From: Epiperipatus broadwayi
Taxonomy: Eukaryota > Onychophora > Udeonychophora > Euonychophora > Peripatidae
Reading direction: 5' to 3'
Assembly (NCBI GenBank): GCA_028023455.1
Contig: JAQFVV010012396.1
Location: 6,304,085 to 6,368,084 of the forward strand
DNA length: 64,000 bases
The number at the start of each line of letters is the position of its first letter. Position 1 is the first letter of the stretch. The translations under genes and the position numbers were made by a program. A model generated the notes under the pieces. That model made no database searches, was not told the DNA's origin, and worked only from the letters and a program-made list of their open reading frames with translations. This document shows, piece by piece, positions 10,740 to 21,892 of the stretch.

Positions 10740-13005
10740 TGCTTTATAAAAATGTTATTTATATTGAGAAATAATTGTGTATGCAAGATTATTTAAATTA
10801 GATTTTTAAATATTCCATTTGGTTGACAGAATCTTTTCAGACGCGAACATTAAAAATGTTTCACTAAATAAAATTACAAAACAAACAAAAATAGAAAAAG
10901 GTAATATTAAATATATAATAATAAATAAGCATAACTTACAATTATTTGTAACTGAAGCAGCAAATAACTACTTCCCACTGAGTTATATCATGTCAAAATC
11001 AAAGAACGACAGAATGGTAACCATTCTGCCTTTAGTTGTTTTAGTCACATGGTGGTTAGTTCCACTTTAATTATTTATATATATAAATGTAAATCATTTG
11101 TTGTCAGAAAGAATTAGAGTTGCTTGTTAAATATAATAATAATTATACTAATACAGATAAAATAAATTTCATATTTTTTTAAAATGAACTGTATTTAAAA
11201 TTTTTAAATTTTGAAGTGTTTGAATTTTTATAATTTAAACATAGCAACACAGATTGTTAAATTTTGGAATCAAAAAGTATATATTGTAATACCTAGCAAA
11301 AAAAAAAAGACATTACACACAGATCTATTATGTAAAACAATCCTATCAAATCTAAGAGTCAATGCTTTAAAATAAAAGTATTTTAAATTTGATTTTATTA
11401 AGTATATTTTAAATTATACAAAGAAATGATAAATATTGCATGTAGAATAATGACAACTCTATAGTTCTACTTCCTCATGGATATGTATTGAGCATTCTAT
11501 GTTTTAACTAAAAGTTTTAGTATATCTAATACTTGCTATCAAAGATTTATTGAATATTTTTATGATCCCAAAAAGAATAAGGGATGAAAGTGGTTACATT
11601 ATAAATAATGCAATGCTACATTACAATGCATTTAAATAATGTTATTATTTTTCGATACATAAAAGTCTGAACTGAAAATAAAACCAACTGATTAAAAATT
11701 TAGAAATGTGTTAATGATTTACAATTATGGACAATTTAGCAATGGATTATATAATATTAATGAAGGATCTATTGATGTAGTTGTTATCATATCTCTAACA
11801 TCAAATAATCTGGTGTTTAATTTCAAGCTAGGTAAATATTGGAAATTTTTAGATTTCAAACAAATTTAAGATTTTTCTTTTAGATAGTTGGTTTATAAAT
11901 AAAACAAAAATTGAAAAATGATAAAAATAATTTTACTACTAAGCAATTGGCTGAATCTGGTGATTAGTAATGCAGCGAACTCTTTAAAGACTAATTTTTC
12001 TTTTATATATATATATTTAAAAATTTGTTCGAAGACTTTAGAAAATTAATTCATTATCTTAATTATTCTTAAGTGGTATCTTCTGGTATAATTGAAATTA
12101 TTCTAATCAAAGTCTTCTGAATATGGAAAAGCAAATTTATTGAATGTAGAAAGTCTTTGCTTAGGACATTTATGCTCAGGACAAGACGTCTAACATTTTT
12201 CTTTCCTGAGTTAATGATGACTATACATAAATTCACTCACCAGTGATCATATCTGGGCGTTTTTTACATTAATAGACTGAAAAATCATGAACCAGTGCCA
12301 TTATTTATTAAAATCTGCAATTGATATGAACAGTTCTCATATGAATTTAATTATAAGGGAAATTACTCTGGCTTGCAGAGGAGAAGAATTTCAAACTTGC
12401 CAATGAATTGATTAAAATTTAGAGGTATTCTACTTAAAAAATATAAATACATTGAGACAAAATCAATGAAAATTTGAGACAGAAAACATGACAATGTAAA
12501 CCTTGTCATTATATAATTCTTAGTTATTACATATCAAAATTATTTTCATGACCCTGTATTATTAAGAATGATCAAAACTGTGTTATAAATTTTGTTTCAT
12601 TGTGTGTGGGGGGTGGGGGAGCTATATAGAATATGTTTTGTAAATTATTGATGGATTTTGTAAAACAATGTATCTTGATATGACATTAAATATGAATTAT
12701 ATATGTTTATTTTTCTGTTAATATCAACAAAAATGTCACACAATTTTCTCATATACTTACAACTTTTCAAGAGTTTAATTCTTTTCTCACTCCTCTAATC
12801 TTTTAATATAAGTTTGAATAATCAATGGACGGTTAGCTGGTTTAATGTTATAATATATTCAAAAGTAAGTTGAAATTGCCAAATCACTATTGGGGGGAAT
12901 TTGCCATTGCTTACCATCCTCTTAACATATTTTTTTAGTGCCACAATTTTAGAGTAAATTATACTTTTTAATTATTCTTTTTTATCAAATGGTCAGTTAG
13001 GGCTG
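10740..13005. other. Intergenic, nothing recognised
   Basis: AT-rich DNA without a supported gene. A frame at 10,819-11,070 has no ATG at its start and no family likeness. A G-rich patch (about 12,604-12,621) is the only compositional feature. Confidence 0.5.
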
Positions 13006-13009
13006 TCAA

Positions 13010-13190
13010 GCATTGTTGGCCTAACGGTTAGCATAGCTGCCTTCCAAGCAGCTGGCCTGGATTCGCTTCCCAGTCAACGCTTTGATATATGGGGACGGAC
13101 GGACGACAATATCCTCTTGCCTAGTTATTTCCATCTGTCTGTACAAAGCAAATATAATGAATAATATGTTACATTATTAAGATGAATAAT
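13010..13190 (+). repeat. tRNA-Gly(TCC)-derived SINE
   Basis: Positions 13,010-13,080 fold as a tRNA. The anticodon arm is GCTGC-CTTCCAA-GCAGC (anticodon TCC), the D-loop region has the A-box-like ACGGTTAGCATAG, and the T-arm has ATTCGCTTCC. The acceptor stem (GCATTGT with TCAACGC) has two mismatches and the T stem one, so it is not an intact tRNA gene. Unrelated sequence follows with a GGACGGACGGACGAC stretch and an AT-rich tail, as in tRNA-derived SINEs. A second family member with the same GCATTGGTGG-type head is at 38.95 kb. Confidence 0.7.
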
Positions 13191-13194
13191 AAAA

Positions 13195-14484
13195 ATAAAA
13201 TATATTCAAGACATATATAACAGCTGTAACATTTTGTGCCCTTTTTAGTTGTATTCAAAGAAACAAATGAAAACTTAACGTTTTGTAATTAAAAAAAGTT
13301 TAAATCAGCAAGAAAATTTTACATATATATATAATATTAAATGATTAATATAAGTAGACTGAATCAGAAGATGAATGATATGATAATTGATTCGTGAGCT
13401 AATGTATTTATTTTATTTTTAGAAATCGAGACAAAGAAATTTACGCACTTCTATAGCTAATACTTATTACAAATATTAGTAATATTTAGGAAATGAGATC
13501 ATTTGTATTAAAAGTTTATAAAAGATAGGAAAGGAATAAACAAACAGGCAATTAGAGTTTATCAATAATGAAAAAAAAAGTTTGATTCAATGTTTTCATG
13601 CATAAGAATGCTAAACATATGTGTACACACAAAGTTATATCAGTAGTAAATCTTTCATAATTCATGTTCTCTGTTGCTAAGTAATCTCTTTCTTCAAACT
13701 CATAACATAGGCTACATTCTATCTGTATTATACACCAATGACTTTTTCTCTACAATCAATTTTTATAAAACAATCACTAGATATTGAAGCATAAAAGTTT
13801 CACTAATTGATCATTTAATAGGAAGGAGCCTTATTATCAGATCAGTCAGAAAATTAAAACATGGAACTCTTAGGGCTGCTATGTAGCCTTCATTGATTAC
13901 TCAATAAATCTGAATAATTATGATTTAGTTCTTGGAAGTTCAGACGCTGGAAGTAACAGACTTAAAGTCATATTTCACCAATCTTAAATTCCAGAGTTTG
14001 CCATTCTACATAGCCCTGTCATTTCTGATGCTCAATTTTTTACAAGCTCTCAAGCAATAAACTAGTTGATGCTTACTTAGTACTTTTTTCTAGATTTGAT
14101 TTAGAATGAGAAAAGAAACCATTGTTTCTAATCATATCAAAGAATCCAAAATGATATCTCTTTAAATATTAACCTTCCATGATCTGTTTGTCTATATTTT
14201 TCACTTAAAGTATATGGTTATTTTTTACATCTTATACATCTATCTATATGTTAATATATTAACTACAAATATAGTTTTCAAGTCTATGTTTGTTTATTCG
14301 TGTAATTTACACTCTTTTTTATAATTTATTATACTACCTTTTTTTTAATACTTTTTTTAATTATTTTAAAATCCTTCATAGTATAATTATTTTATTTCTT
14401 TATTTGCATAAATTCATTAATAATATAATTTTTTCTTATCTTTCAAAATGAATCTTTTAAAATATATCTATCTAGTAGCAAATA
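13195..14484. other. Intergenic, nothing recognised
   Basis: AT-rich DNA, with T-rich runs between 14,310 and 14,440. No supported gene or RNA. Confidence 0.5.
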
Positions 14485-15000
14485 ACATTTCTGTAATGTA
14501 ATTTCCACTACACCAGGGTCTGGTTTCTATCTTCTTTTAATATCTTGTGGAAGATTATAATCATAAACATATGACCAAACATATGTGAAAAAGATGTATG
14601 ACTACCAAGTTGCATGCTGAACCAGCAGTTATCAGTTGACCCTGATCACAATCTCTTACATGTATCTTTATCATTGTTCCGAATACATAGATAGTCAATT
14701 ATTACAGTTTAATAGATAAGTGTCAAGTTTACTGCTCTTACAACTTTGACACAAACCACTCAATGGAAGTATATTAATAATTTTTATTAGGCATTCTTTA
14801 GACTTGAAATTATCCACTTAATGAATAACATTTCTGTAATGTAATTTTAACTAACCCATTCTCATGCAAGGTAGGGACTGGGATAGAAATCATTCCCTAC
14901 TTTGTGTGAGAATGGTGTAGTAAAAATTATGCTATAGAAATGTTATTCATTAAATGGATAATCTCTAATCTAATGAATGACTAATAAAAATTATTAATAT
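14485..15000. repeat. FB-H foldback element, tandem/nested copy
   Basis: A first segment (about 14,485-14,790) has one FB-H arm and the middle region. A second, compact palindromic copy (about 14,795-15,000) follows and ends in CTAATAAAAATTATTAAT. The same arrangement and joint (ACTTTGACACAAACCACT, then an AAGTATATTA stretch) recurs at 57 kb, so the joint belongs to the family rather than to this locus. The minus strand of the middle carries a decayed version (CTGATAA) of the hammerhead-like core seen at 57.46 kb. Confidence 0.75.
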
Positions 15001-15004
15001 CTAT

Positions 15005-16230
15005 CTATCTAATATTTTTTATTTTTTTATAATTTTTTTTAAAATTTTATGTTTTTGTTCCATAAAGTTTTATATTACAAATAAAGTAATATAAGTATTT
15101 TTATTGCTATTATCAATTGAGAAGAATATTCATGGTTATAGTAATTAGTGCATCTCTCTTTTATGCTAGTAACCTAGCATTCAAATTCAGATTTTAATAC
15201 TTTTTAAAATAAGAATTTTAAGCATGGTTATGATTTTTTTAATGTAGTTGCAACAAGACTAACTATTCAGTTATTGATTAGTAAATGGGTGTCTGACTAT
15301 TCTTACCTAGAAGACAATCAAGGAAGAAAATTCATAATCCTTATCATGCAGTAGTTGACTTCTCTGATTCTGTTCTGTGTGAGGCTGCAGGAAAGGCTTT
15401 TGTCATGATGTCTACTGCTATTTTATTTTTCCTAGGATTATAAGTGTATTTTAGCTTAGATAGTAAACAAGCAAGTGGGATGCTAACAGTCTAAAAAATT
15501 AAATTAAATTATGTATTTAATAATTGTGGTAGAATAATAATAGGATACATTCCCAGCAGAGAAAAGATCATCATCTACAACATTCTTGAATATTACCATA
15601 TAAAAAAATCCATAAGTTACCATATTTTTTAGGTATAATATTTTACTTTCAAAACAACATTTATTTGTACCTTGAGGCAATACAAGAGATAAAGTTTACA
15701 AATACAAATTAATAATCATGTTCTCGTTAACTACAAATCTTGCAAGTGCCAGTGTGCAGTGAGCAATATGGTTCACTCACACAAGGGGTCCAACAGAATA
15801 TGATTCAATACATATAGTTTTCAAACATTCTAGATTACACTATGTTATTTGGTAATAATGGTTCCTATAAATCGAGATGTGCAGTGGCATTTTATTTACC
15901 TGCCCATTTAGACTAACATAGATAAACTAAATTATTTTAATTAATTACCATATTCAGATTGTCCACTTAACATGTCCATTTCACCAGTTTATTGATCAAA
16001 GGTATATATTGTTTTATTTACTTTAGGATAATAAACCTGAAGTTCAATATGGGGCCTGAATGTAGAGGTTATCACTATCCTTATGTATTCCATGTCTTTT
16101 CTCAATCTGTTCCAACTTATTGTTCTTCAATTTTCTTTATTATTTCAAATTGATTTTTATTCTATTTTGTAGTTTTGTGGATTTTTGGCATTTCCTGAAT
16201 TATTTTGTCATTTACATTGATTCATCTAGC
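15005..16230. other. Intergenic, possible LINE-X 3' region
   Basis: No gene is supported. Because the LINE-X copy at 16,233-17,258 runs on the minus strand, the part closest to it may be its 3' untranslated tail, but no poly-A or target duplication marks the end. Confidence 0.4.
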
Positions 16231-16232
16231 GT

Positions 16233-17258
16233 TTAAGGTGAACTTGATGCAAAGATCTTCCCCAGTTTGAGCTGGTCCCAAGTCTGTTCAATTAGCCATG
16301 GCTGACATGTTTTCTTATCATGATCCTTGGCTTCATTTAATAATTTGAAATAAAGTTCTTCAATTGTGTAGTCCATTTTTTTTTCGAATGTTATTTTGTT
16401 TCGCGCCAACCAGATGGCAAAATTAACATGTGTGTGCCAATCTGATGGTGCCAAACGAGCCTTTTTTGAATGCCATTCCCATATCTATACTAACCCAGTC
16501 TCTATCTCTGGTCTTTTGCAGGGTCAGGCATCACAATTTGTTCCAAATCTCACAGTCTTGAAAAATGTATGAAATTGTCTCATCAGTTTTTTTGCAAAGC
16601 AGACAAATTGGATTGATTCTGTATCTTCGCTTGTAGTGAAGGAAAGCTGAGGTGGGCAGGGCTTCAAGGTTCATCTTAATTATAAAGTCTACTAGTTTTG
16701 CTTCTAGTTTCCAAAATTTTGTTAACTTTACAAGCCGCTTTATGCCCAACTGGAATTTTATTTCGATGTTAGAACTATTGCCCTTTGTTAGTGCATGAAT
16801 GTCCCAATACCGGAGTTTTCCACTGTAGAAGGAACTGGAGGTCTCTACATTTTTTATCACTAATGTGACTTGTTGTGATGTTACCCTTTTTGGGGGGAGG
16901 TCGATCAGTTGGTTTAACCTCATTTGGCAGCAATGGACTTTTCATATCTGGGTTACCTTGGAAGAGTTTCATTAATATGTTGTGTGTCCTCTGAATTAAA
17001 AAGATGGTGATGGAATGGAATCCAAGCCCATTTTGTGAGTTGCACTTTTGAAGGGTGCTGAGGCTGATAACTGCTGTCCTCTTCCCCCAGCATGACCTTC
17101 TACATTGCGTTTCTACTTTTTTTATAAAGGACTTTGTTGGGGAGAAGCCATCCAGAAAATATGTGATTTTAGGCAGTACAACTGCATTTAATAGTGTGAC
17201 CTTCCCTAGCAAAGAAAGGGGAATCTTGACTAATGATGTTACCATGTTCTCAACCTAA
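16233..17258 (-). pseudogene. LINE-X non-LTR retrotransposon, 3' ORF remnant
   Basis: The C-terminal part of a reverse-transcriptase polyprotein survives in at least three frames. From high to low coordinates: 17,245-16,775 (post-RT region with VVLPKITYFLDGF, NGLGFHSI and TDRPPPKKG); 16,923-16,531 (LEAKLVDFIIKMNLEALPTS, then a Cys-Cys knuckle CLLCKKTDETISYIFQDC in which the usual His is Tyr); and 16,454-16,233 (VNFAIWLARNKITFE). The RT catalytic domain is absent. The TDRPPP and ALPTS marks recur at 48-49.5 kb and, diverged, at 56 kb, so the three belong to one family. The knuckle and the W-x-x-RN motif resemble L1/Tx1- or R2-like C-termini; the clade is not settled. Confidence 0.75.
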
Positions 17259-17259
17259 A

Positions 17260-18340
17260 AAATAATGGTGAAAATGCCTTTTGATTGTTAAATGATTGTG
17301 ATTTTTCATTTAGATAAAAATAATGATGATACTGTACATGTGAAGTTCTTTTTTAAAGACTGATTGACCATATCTAGGTAATACCATAATATGACCAAGC
17401 ATTAATAGTTGATTGTCATTATTTTTTTAAACAATTCTAGTATTTCAAATTAATAATTAGGTCATAAACTTTAATGAGCTTAGATATTTAAAAATATAAA
17501 GTAATAAAATTATTTTAAGTAAGATAATTTAAGAATAATGAAATATCAAAATCAGTTTCAGTAGTCAGTGTTTAATGCTAAGCTATGAAAAAAATGAATT
17601 AATGAATGGATGAATTGTTAATAGACTAAAGTATTTTTAGTATTGGTTCTATAATACTATTTTTTTTATTCTATTAATAAATTGATTGAATATTATGTAA
17701 TAATTAAGTATACAATTTTCATGATAGAATAGGCAAGCAAATACCTAAAGAGTCAATTGTTCAGGGAAAGGATTCATTGCTTTCACATTATACTGATATA
17801 AATCTATTTTAATCATTTTGAATTTATTTGAAGTGCATCTTATTAATAGTTATACCAGATTTAACTTATTCGTTTGTGTAATATTAATATCATTTGTGTT
17901 CTTTATTACTTTTACAATTTCGATTACCCCAGCAATTTTCTTCAGAACTTATATTTCCAAATCTAATAAAAAACATAAATGATATTAATATTATATGGAT
18001 TTGGCAACGAATAAGAACGATAAAGCTATTTATTTTTTGAAAGACAATCAGTATATCTTGTTGAAGGAGGGAGGTGGCAAATGTTTGATTTATCTAAAAC
18101 TTACTGTAGATCTGATTGACTATATATTTTTAAACAGATTCATTCCAAATTATCAACACACACAAAAACAAACCATCTAGAATGATAAAGTTTCTAAAGA
18201 TCATATCATTGAAAGATTAATTTATTGAAAGCTTTTTTAAGTAAATAAACAATTGAATTGTGGGAGGGGTGAAAAGATTGAAGCCTATCCATTAAAGTTT
18301 AAGAAATTGCTATCTTAATATAAGCTGAGCACTGATTATA
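17260..18340. other. Intergenic, nothing recognised
   Basis: AT-rich DNA without a supported gene. A 61-codon frame at 17,995-18,180 has no family likeness. Confidence 0.5.
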
Positions 18341-18344
18341 TATA

Positions 18345-18480
18345 TGTGGGGGAGATTATAATCTGGCCCAACTGATGAGTGCTGTTTCTGCATGAAATAT
18401 GAACATTGGGATTTATTTATCTTTTTCACATGTGTGTGGTCATGTGTATCAGTTTTTTAAGGTGAAGTGGAGGATGAATA
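18345..18480 (+). repeat. FB-H middle fragment with ribozyme-like core
   Basis: This matches the middle of the 57.4-kb FB-H copy (GCCCAACTGATGAGTGCTG and TTTTTCACATGTGTGTGG). It keeps CTGATGA (18,372-18,378), a short self-complementary hairpin GTGC/GCAT and GAAA (18,394-18,397), the order of a hammerhead ribozyme core. The long arms of FB-H are missing. The base expected at the cleavage position is G, so this copy would not be active. Confidence 0.5.
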
Positions 18481-18681
18481 TAGACTGAAAATCCCTCTAT
18501 TTAGTACAATAAACATTTGTTATACTGAATGAATAGGTTAATTCTAATTATAGTAAATAAAACAGTAAGTATAGTGTTACCATACTGAAAACAAGACAAT
18601 GGGAAATGATGTTGAATTTATTAATACTGTTTAAAAATATTATTTTTATTTTTTAATATATATATATTGTTTTATTACAAA

Positions 18682-19165
18682 GAAGGAATAAACCGCCAGT
18701 CATGCACCTTTACAAATTTACACACACTTTCCCTTGAGCATCAGTTTGAAAAGCATATGTGTATGCTTATGCTTTGAGCATATCCATACATAAACCAATC
18801 TTTGCTCACTATGATGAAATCAGGGCTTTAATCTATTGTATGCCTGAATTACAAATTTTTAATTAAATTGTACATACTTATTCATTCTATAGCAAGGGAG
18901 AGATAGAATATCACCTGTGATTAAAAATGCATAATAAATTTTGAATTTGCTGTAATAAATAGTCTATTATTTATATAGCACAGACAACATATGTAATATT
19001 ATAAAGAGGGAACAAATGTTCCTCACCCATGAGCATCAGTTTGAAAAGTGTAAGTGTATGCTTATGCTTAGAGCTTATCTATATATAAGCCAATCTTTGC
19101 TCACTATTCTGCAAACAGGGCTTTGGTCCATTGTGTGCCCGAATTATAAATTGTTTTATATAATT
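18682..19165. repeat. Two direct copies of a ~165-bp repeat
   Basis: About 18,682-18,863 and 19,003-19,165 share long stretches: GAGCATCAGTTTGAAAAG, GTGTATGCTTATGCTT, CCAATCTTTGCTCACTAT and CAGGGCTTT. They are separated by about 140 unrelated bases and differ at roughly one base in seven. A 72-codon frame over the second copy is a repeat shadow. Confidence 0.75.
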
Positions 19166-19322
19166 TTAAGACTTCAGGAAGTGCTTTTTTATTTTTTCAA
19201 TACCAATAGAAATCACTCTAAATGTTTACTTTGATTATCTTAACAAATAAATAAAAATCTTTTTTTTATTGAGTATTCATTTTTAAATTAAAAATAGTAA
19301 GATAATCCTCTCAAACATTGTG

Positions 19323-19400
19323 GTCTTTCAGCAGTGACAGTGGAAAGAGAGATGTTATTACATATAGTTTGTAACTGTATATAATATATTTACCGAATGA
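19323..19400. repeat. Dispersed repeat shared with 21.22-21.30 kb
   Basis: GCAGTGACAGTGGAAAGAGA and ACATATAGTTTGTAACTGTA here recur as GCAGTAATGGTGGAAAGAAT and ACATATAATTTGTAAATGTA at about 21,222-21,290. The two lie either side of the AT microsatellite, the tRNA-headed repeat and the hAT insertion, and could be the edges of one larger repeat. Confidence 0.5.
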
Positions 19401-19469
19401 CTTGTTAACTAGGTTATAATATTATTTTATCTGTATATATTTTATATAATGAAACATTAGCAGCATACT

Positions 19470-19877
19470 TTTTTTCCTTTCGTTACATCTATGCACTGAC
19501 TGTAAGCTTTAGTAATTCACAGATGCTGATGATAGTGCTTAATAAATTCCTATTCAGTGCTATTCTATCCAACATCCCCAAATAGTTTCAAGCTTATGGC
19601 TTTCTTCAGTGAGAAGTTTGGATCTTGTACCAGTGTCTGGATCTTTAAGATCTAATGCACTTTTCCTCGGCCAGGCATTGTTTATCTTTCTATTTCACTA
19701 TCAAGCTATCAGCCCAATTTTAAAAACAAAAATATTTTCAATCTAAGCCATCATGCCTATATATTCATATAGAAAAGAAACCAGTTCAGTTTCTATACAT
19801 TATCATGTCCTTAAGTTTATTAAAAACTGTAGGCACACTTCTATCCTATGGTAGATTTGTGTAATAGTTTATTGGTT

Positions 19878-19880
<3 letters not shown>
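19470..19880. repeat. FB-2 foldback family, half copy
   Basis: This matches one arm of the 37.1-37.9 kb element: AATAAATTCCTATTCAGTGC, ATGGCTTTC-TCAGTGAGAAG, AAGCTATCAGCC and TCATATAGAAAAGAAACCAG. Only one arm is present, followed by an AT microsatellite where the other arm would begin. It is distantly related to FB-1 through TCAGTGAGGAGC-type and GATCT-TAATGCA blocks. Confidence 0.65.
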
Positions 19881-19969
<89 letters not shown>

Positions 19970-19990
19970 AAAACGAAGATATATATATAT
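19881..19990. repeat. (AT)n microsatellite
   Basis: An almost pure AT dinucleotide run of about 85 bases, then a short unrelated stretch (GTTAAAACGAAG) and a further AT tract. It is a likely polymorphic and assembly-prone site. Confidence 0.95.
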
Positions 19991-20045
19991 ATGAATTATA
20001 TTTATGTTTTGGACTATTTCCATAATCTAATATAAGTATTAAATG

Positions 20046-20325
20046 TCTTTGGCATGATGGCTCAATTGGTTAGAACATTACCTTAACATTCAGTATTCAC
20101 AATCTAAGTGTCCAAGTTCGATTCCCATGCTAGTATTGTCACTGGTTAGGCCAGCAGCACCTGAAGAAAAAGGAAGAATAATACCTCTCAAAACGTTGTG
20201 CATATACTAATCTGTGTGCTACTGCTAACAATTGGATGTATTTGGAATATTTAAATAAAATTAAATTTTTCTAATGACATTCAATATTCATATTAGATAA
20301 AGGAAATATTCCAATATATAAATAC
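20046..20325 (+). repeat. tRNA-headed repeat, solo relative of Penelope-like ends
   Basis: It has an A-box-like TGGCTCAATTGGTTAGAA and a B-box-like AGTTCGATTCCC, spaced as in a tRNA. A shared body follows (CCAGCAGCACCTGAAGAA, then CTCAAAACGTTGTG). It aligns along its length with the inverted repeats flanking the Penelope-like element at 60.87-61.16 and 63.48-63.77 kb, and keeps a better B box than either. It is either a tRNA-derived SINE or a solo terminal repeat of the Penelope-like family. Confidence 0.75.
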
Positions 20326-20462
20326 AACTAAAAGAAATAAATGAACTTTATAAACTATTCCATCTCAGAGAGGAAGCATGAAGATTAGTCTACACTGTTA
20401 TTTATAACTGAATGACAAACATCATAATGATATATGCTATTAGTGTTAAAAAATCTCTAGTT

Positions 20463-21189
20463 CAGTGGTCAGCAACCAGTGATCTGTGACATAATTTTAA
20501 TGGTCCGCAAAGAAATTCAGATATTATTTAAACTCGCTAAACTCATTTAATAAAATTTTTAAATAAAAAATAAATTTTATTTAAGCTGTATTATTTATAT
20601 GTAAAATAGAACAAGAACTTTATATTGCTAAATGATTTGTTACAAAATACTACTGTAACTTGCAAAACATCTAGGTAGATGTTGTTGTTTTTTTAAGTTA
20701 TCAAAAAAAAAAAACATCTACCTCAAAGGTGTTTAATTAACCCCTGCTCGGTCAGCGGCATAGAAAAAGTAAGAAAATAAGAATACTGAATTCTGTATAA
20801 TTTACTAGGCATCAAATTTGACTACGGTGCACCCTTGATAATTGAGTAAACTAAAACTCAAAAATTTTATTAAAATTTTTGAAGGAGAACACATCTATAA
20901 AAATTATTAAAGAATAGAATGCTATTCGTTGTTAATCTTAAATAATTTTTGTAGATATGAATTAGAAAAGTACACATATAAAACATAAATTTATTTATTT
21001 TTATGAAATAAAATGAACATTATATTAACAAAAACAACAACAACAGCAACACACAATTCTTTAACAAATTATAAAACATATTAATATATAAATAAACATA
21101 TATGTATAGCATGCTCAATACTCGTATTAATTCGTATTTTTAAAAATTATGTTAGTGGTCTGCAATATCTAAAAGGTTGCCGACTGCTG
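20463..21189. mobile_element. Non-autonomous hAT element with perfect 8-bp TSD
   Basis: The element starts CAGTGGTCAGCAACC and ends GGTTGCCGACTGCTG. These are inverted repeats with mismatches, of the CAG...CTG type used by hAT transposons. The 8-bp direct repeat ctctagtt flanks it exactly (20,455-20,462 and 21,190-21,197) and has TA in the middle, as reported for Buster-type hAT targets. The second inner block (GGTCCGC on the left, GTGGTCTGC on the right) extends the inverted similarity. The 727 bases between have no transposase frame. Confidence 0.88.
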
Positions 21190-21341
21190 CTCTAGTTGAT
21201 AAGCAGACTAAATGCTTTTCTTGCAGAAAAGCAGTAATGGTGGAAAGAATGATGCTAATACATATAATTTGTAAATGTATATAAAATATGTAGTGAATAT
21301 TTATCAATATGATAATAGAAATACCATATATAGTACTGTTT

Positions 21342-21434
21342 AATTAAAAATAATCAATTTAAAATAAAATTGAAATAGACAACTCACTATAAATAAAAAT
21401 ATTCAATTTTATTTTAAATTGATTATTTTTAATT
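21342..21434. repeat. Perfect 32-bp inverted repeat
   Basis: The arm at 21,342-21,373 (AATTAAAAATAATCAATTTA followed by AAATAAAATTGA) is exactly complementary to 21,403-21,434, with a 29-base spacer. The perfect match in otherwise decayed DNA suggests a young hairpin or MITE core. Confidence 0.9.
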
Positions 21435-21892
21435 TTATATATAGAAGAAGGCTTATGGACAGATTTTAGCATTAAAATTTGATCATTTAAAGTTTTTGTA
21501 ATACTGTTTAAATATAGATGATTATGTCAGTATATTATTTTATATATTTATTCATAAGGAAGTGTTGTATGTTCATTAATGTGATATAAAATATTACCAT
21601 TATTGTATTTATTTATAATGTCATGAAAATTATGATATTTTTTTTATTGACCATTTTAATTTTATGATAAATATCTTTTAATGTGGTGTGTGTGTATGTC
21701 TAAAAAAGATACCAGAAGCACATTGTTTGTGTCATTTCATAACAACCCAATAGACAATTAAATCTTATTAAAAATAAAACACTTTACAATATAATTCATT
21801 AAAATTAAAAATATTTAATAATTTTTAATGTATAATTATTTTCTTCATCTTAACTAGTTAAAAATAAACAGCCATGCTGATTTTTTTTTAAA

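Noticed and set aside
10819-11070. 83-codon plus-strand reading frame
   Set aside because: It begins at TTG, has no family likeness, and its composition matches the surrounding intergenic DNA.
13010-13080. Functional tRNA-Gly(TCC) gene
   Set aside because: Two acceptor-stem mismatches, a weak T stem and attached non-tRNA body indicate a SINE head.
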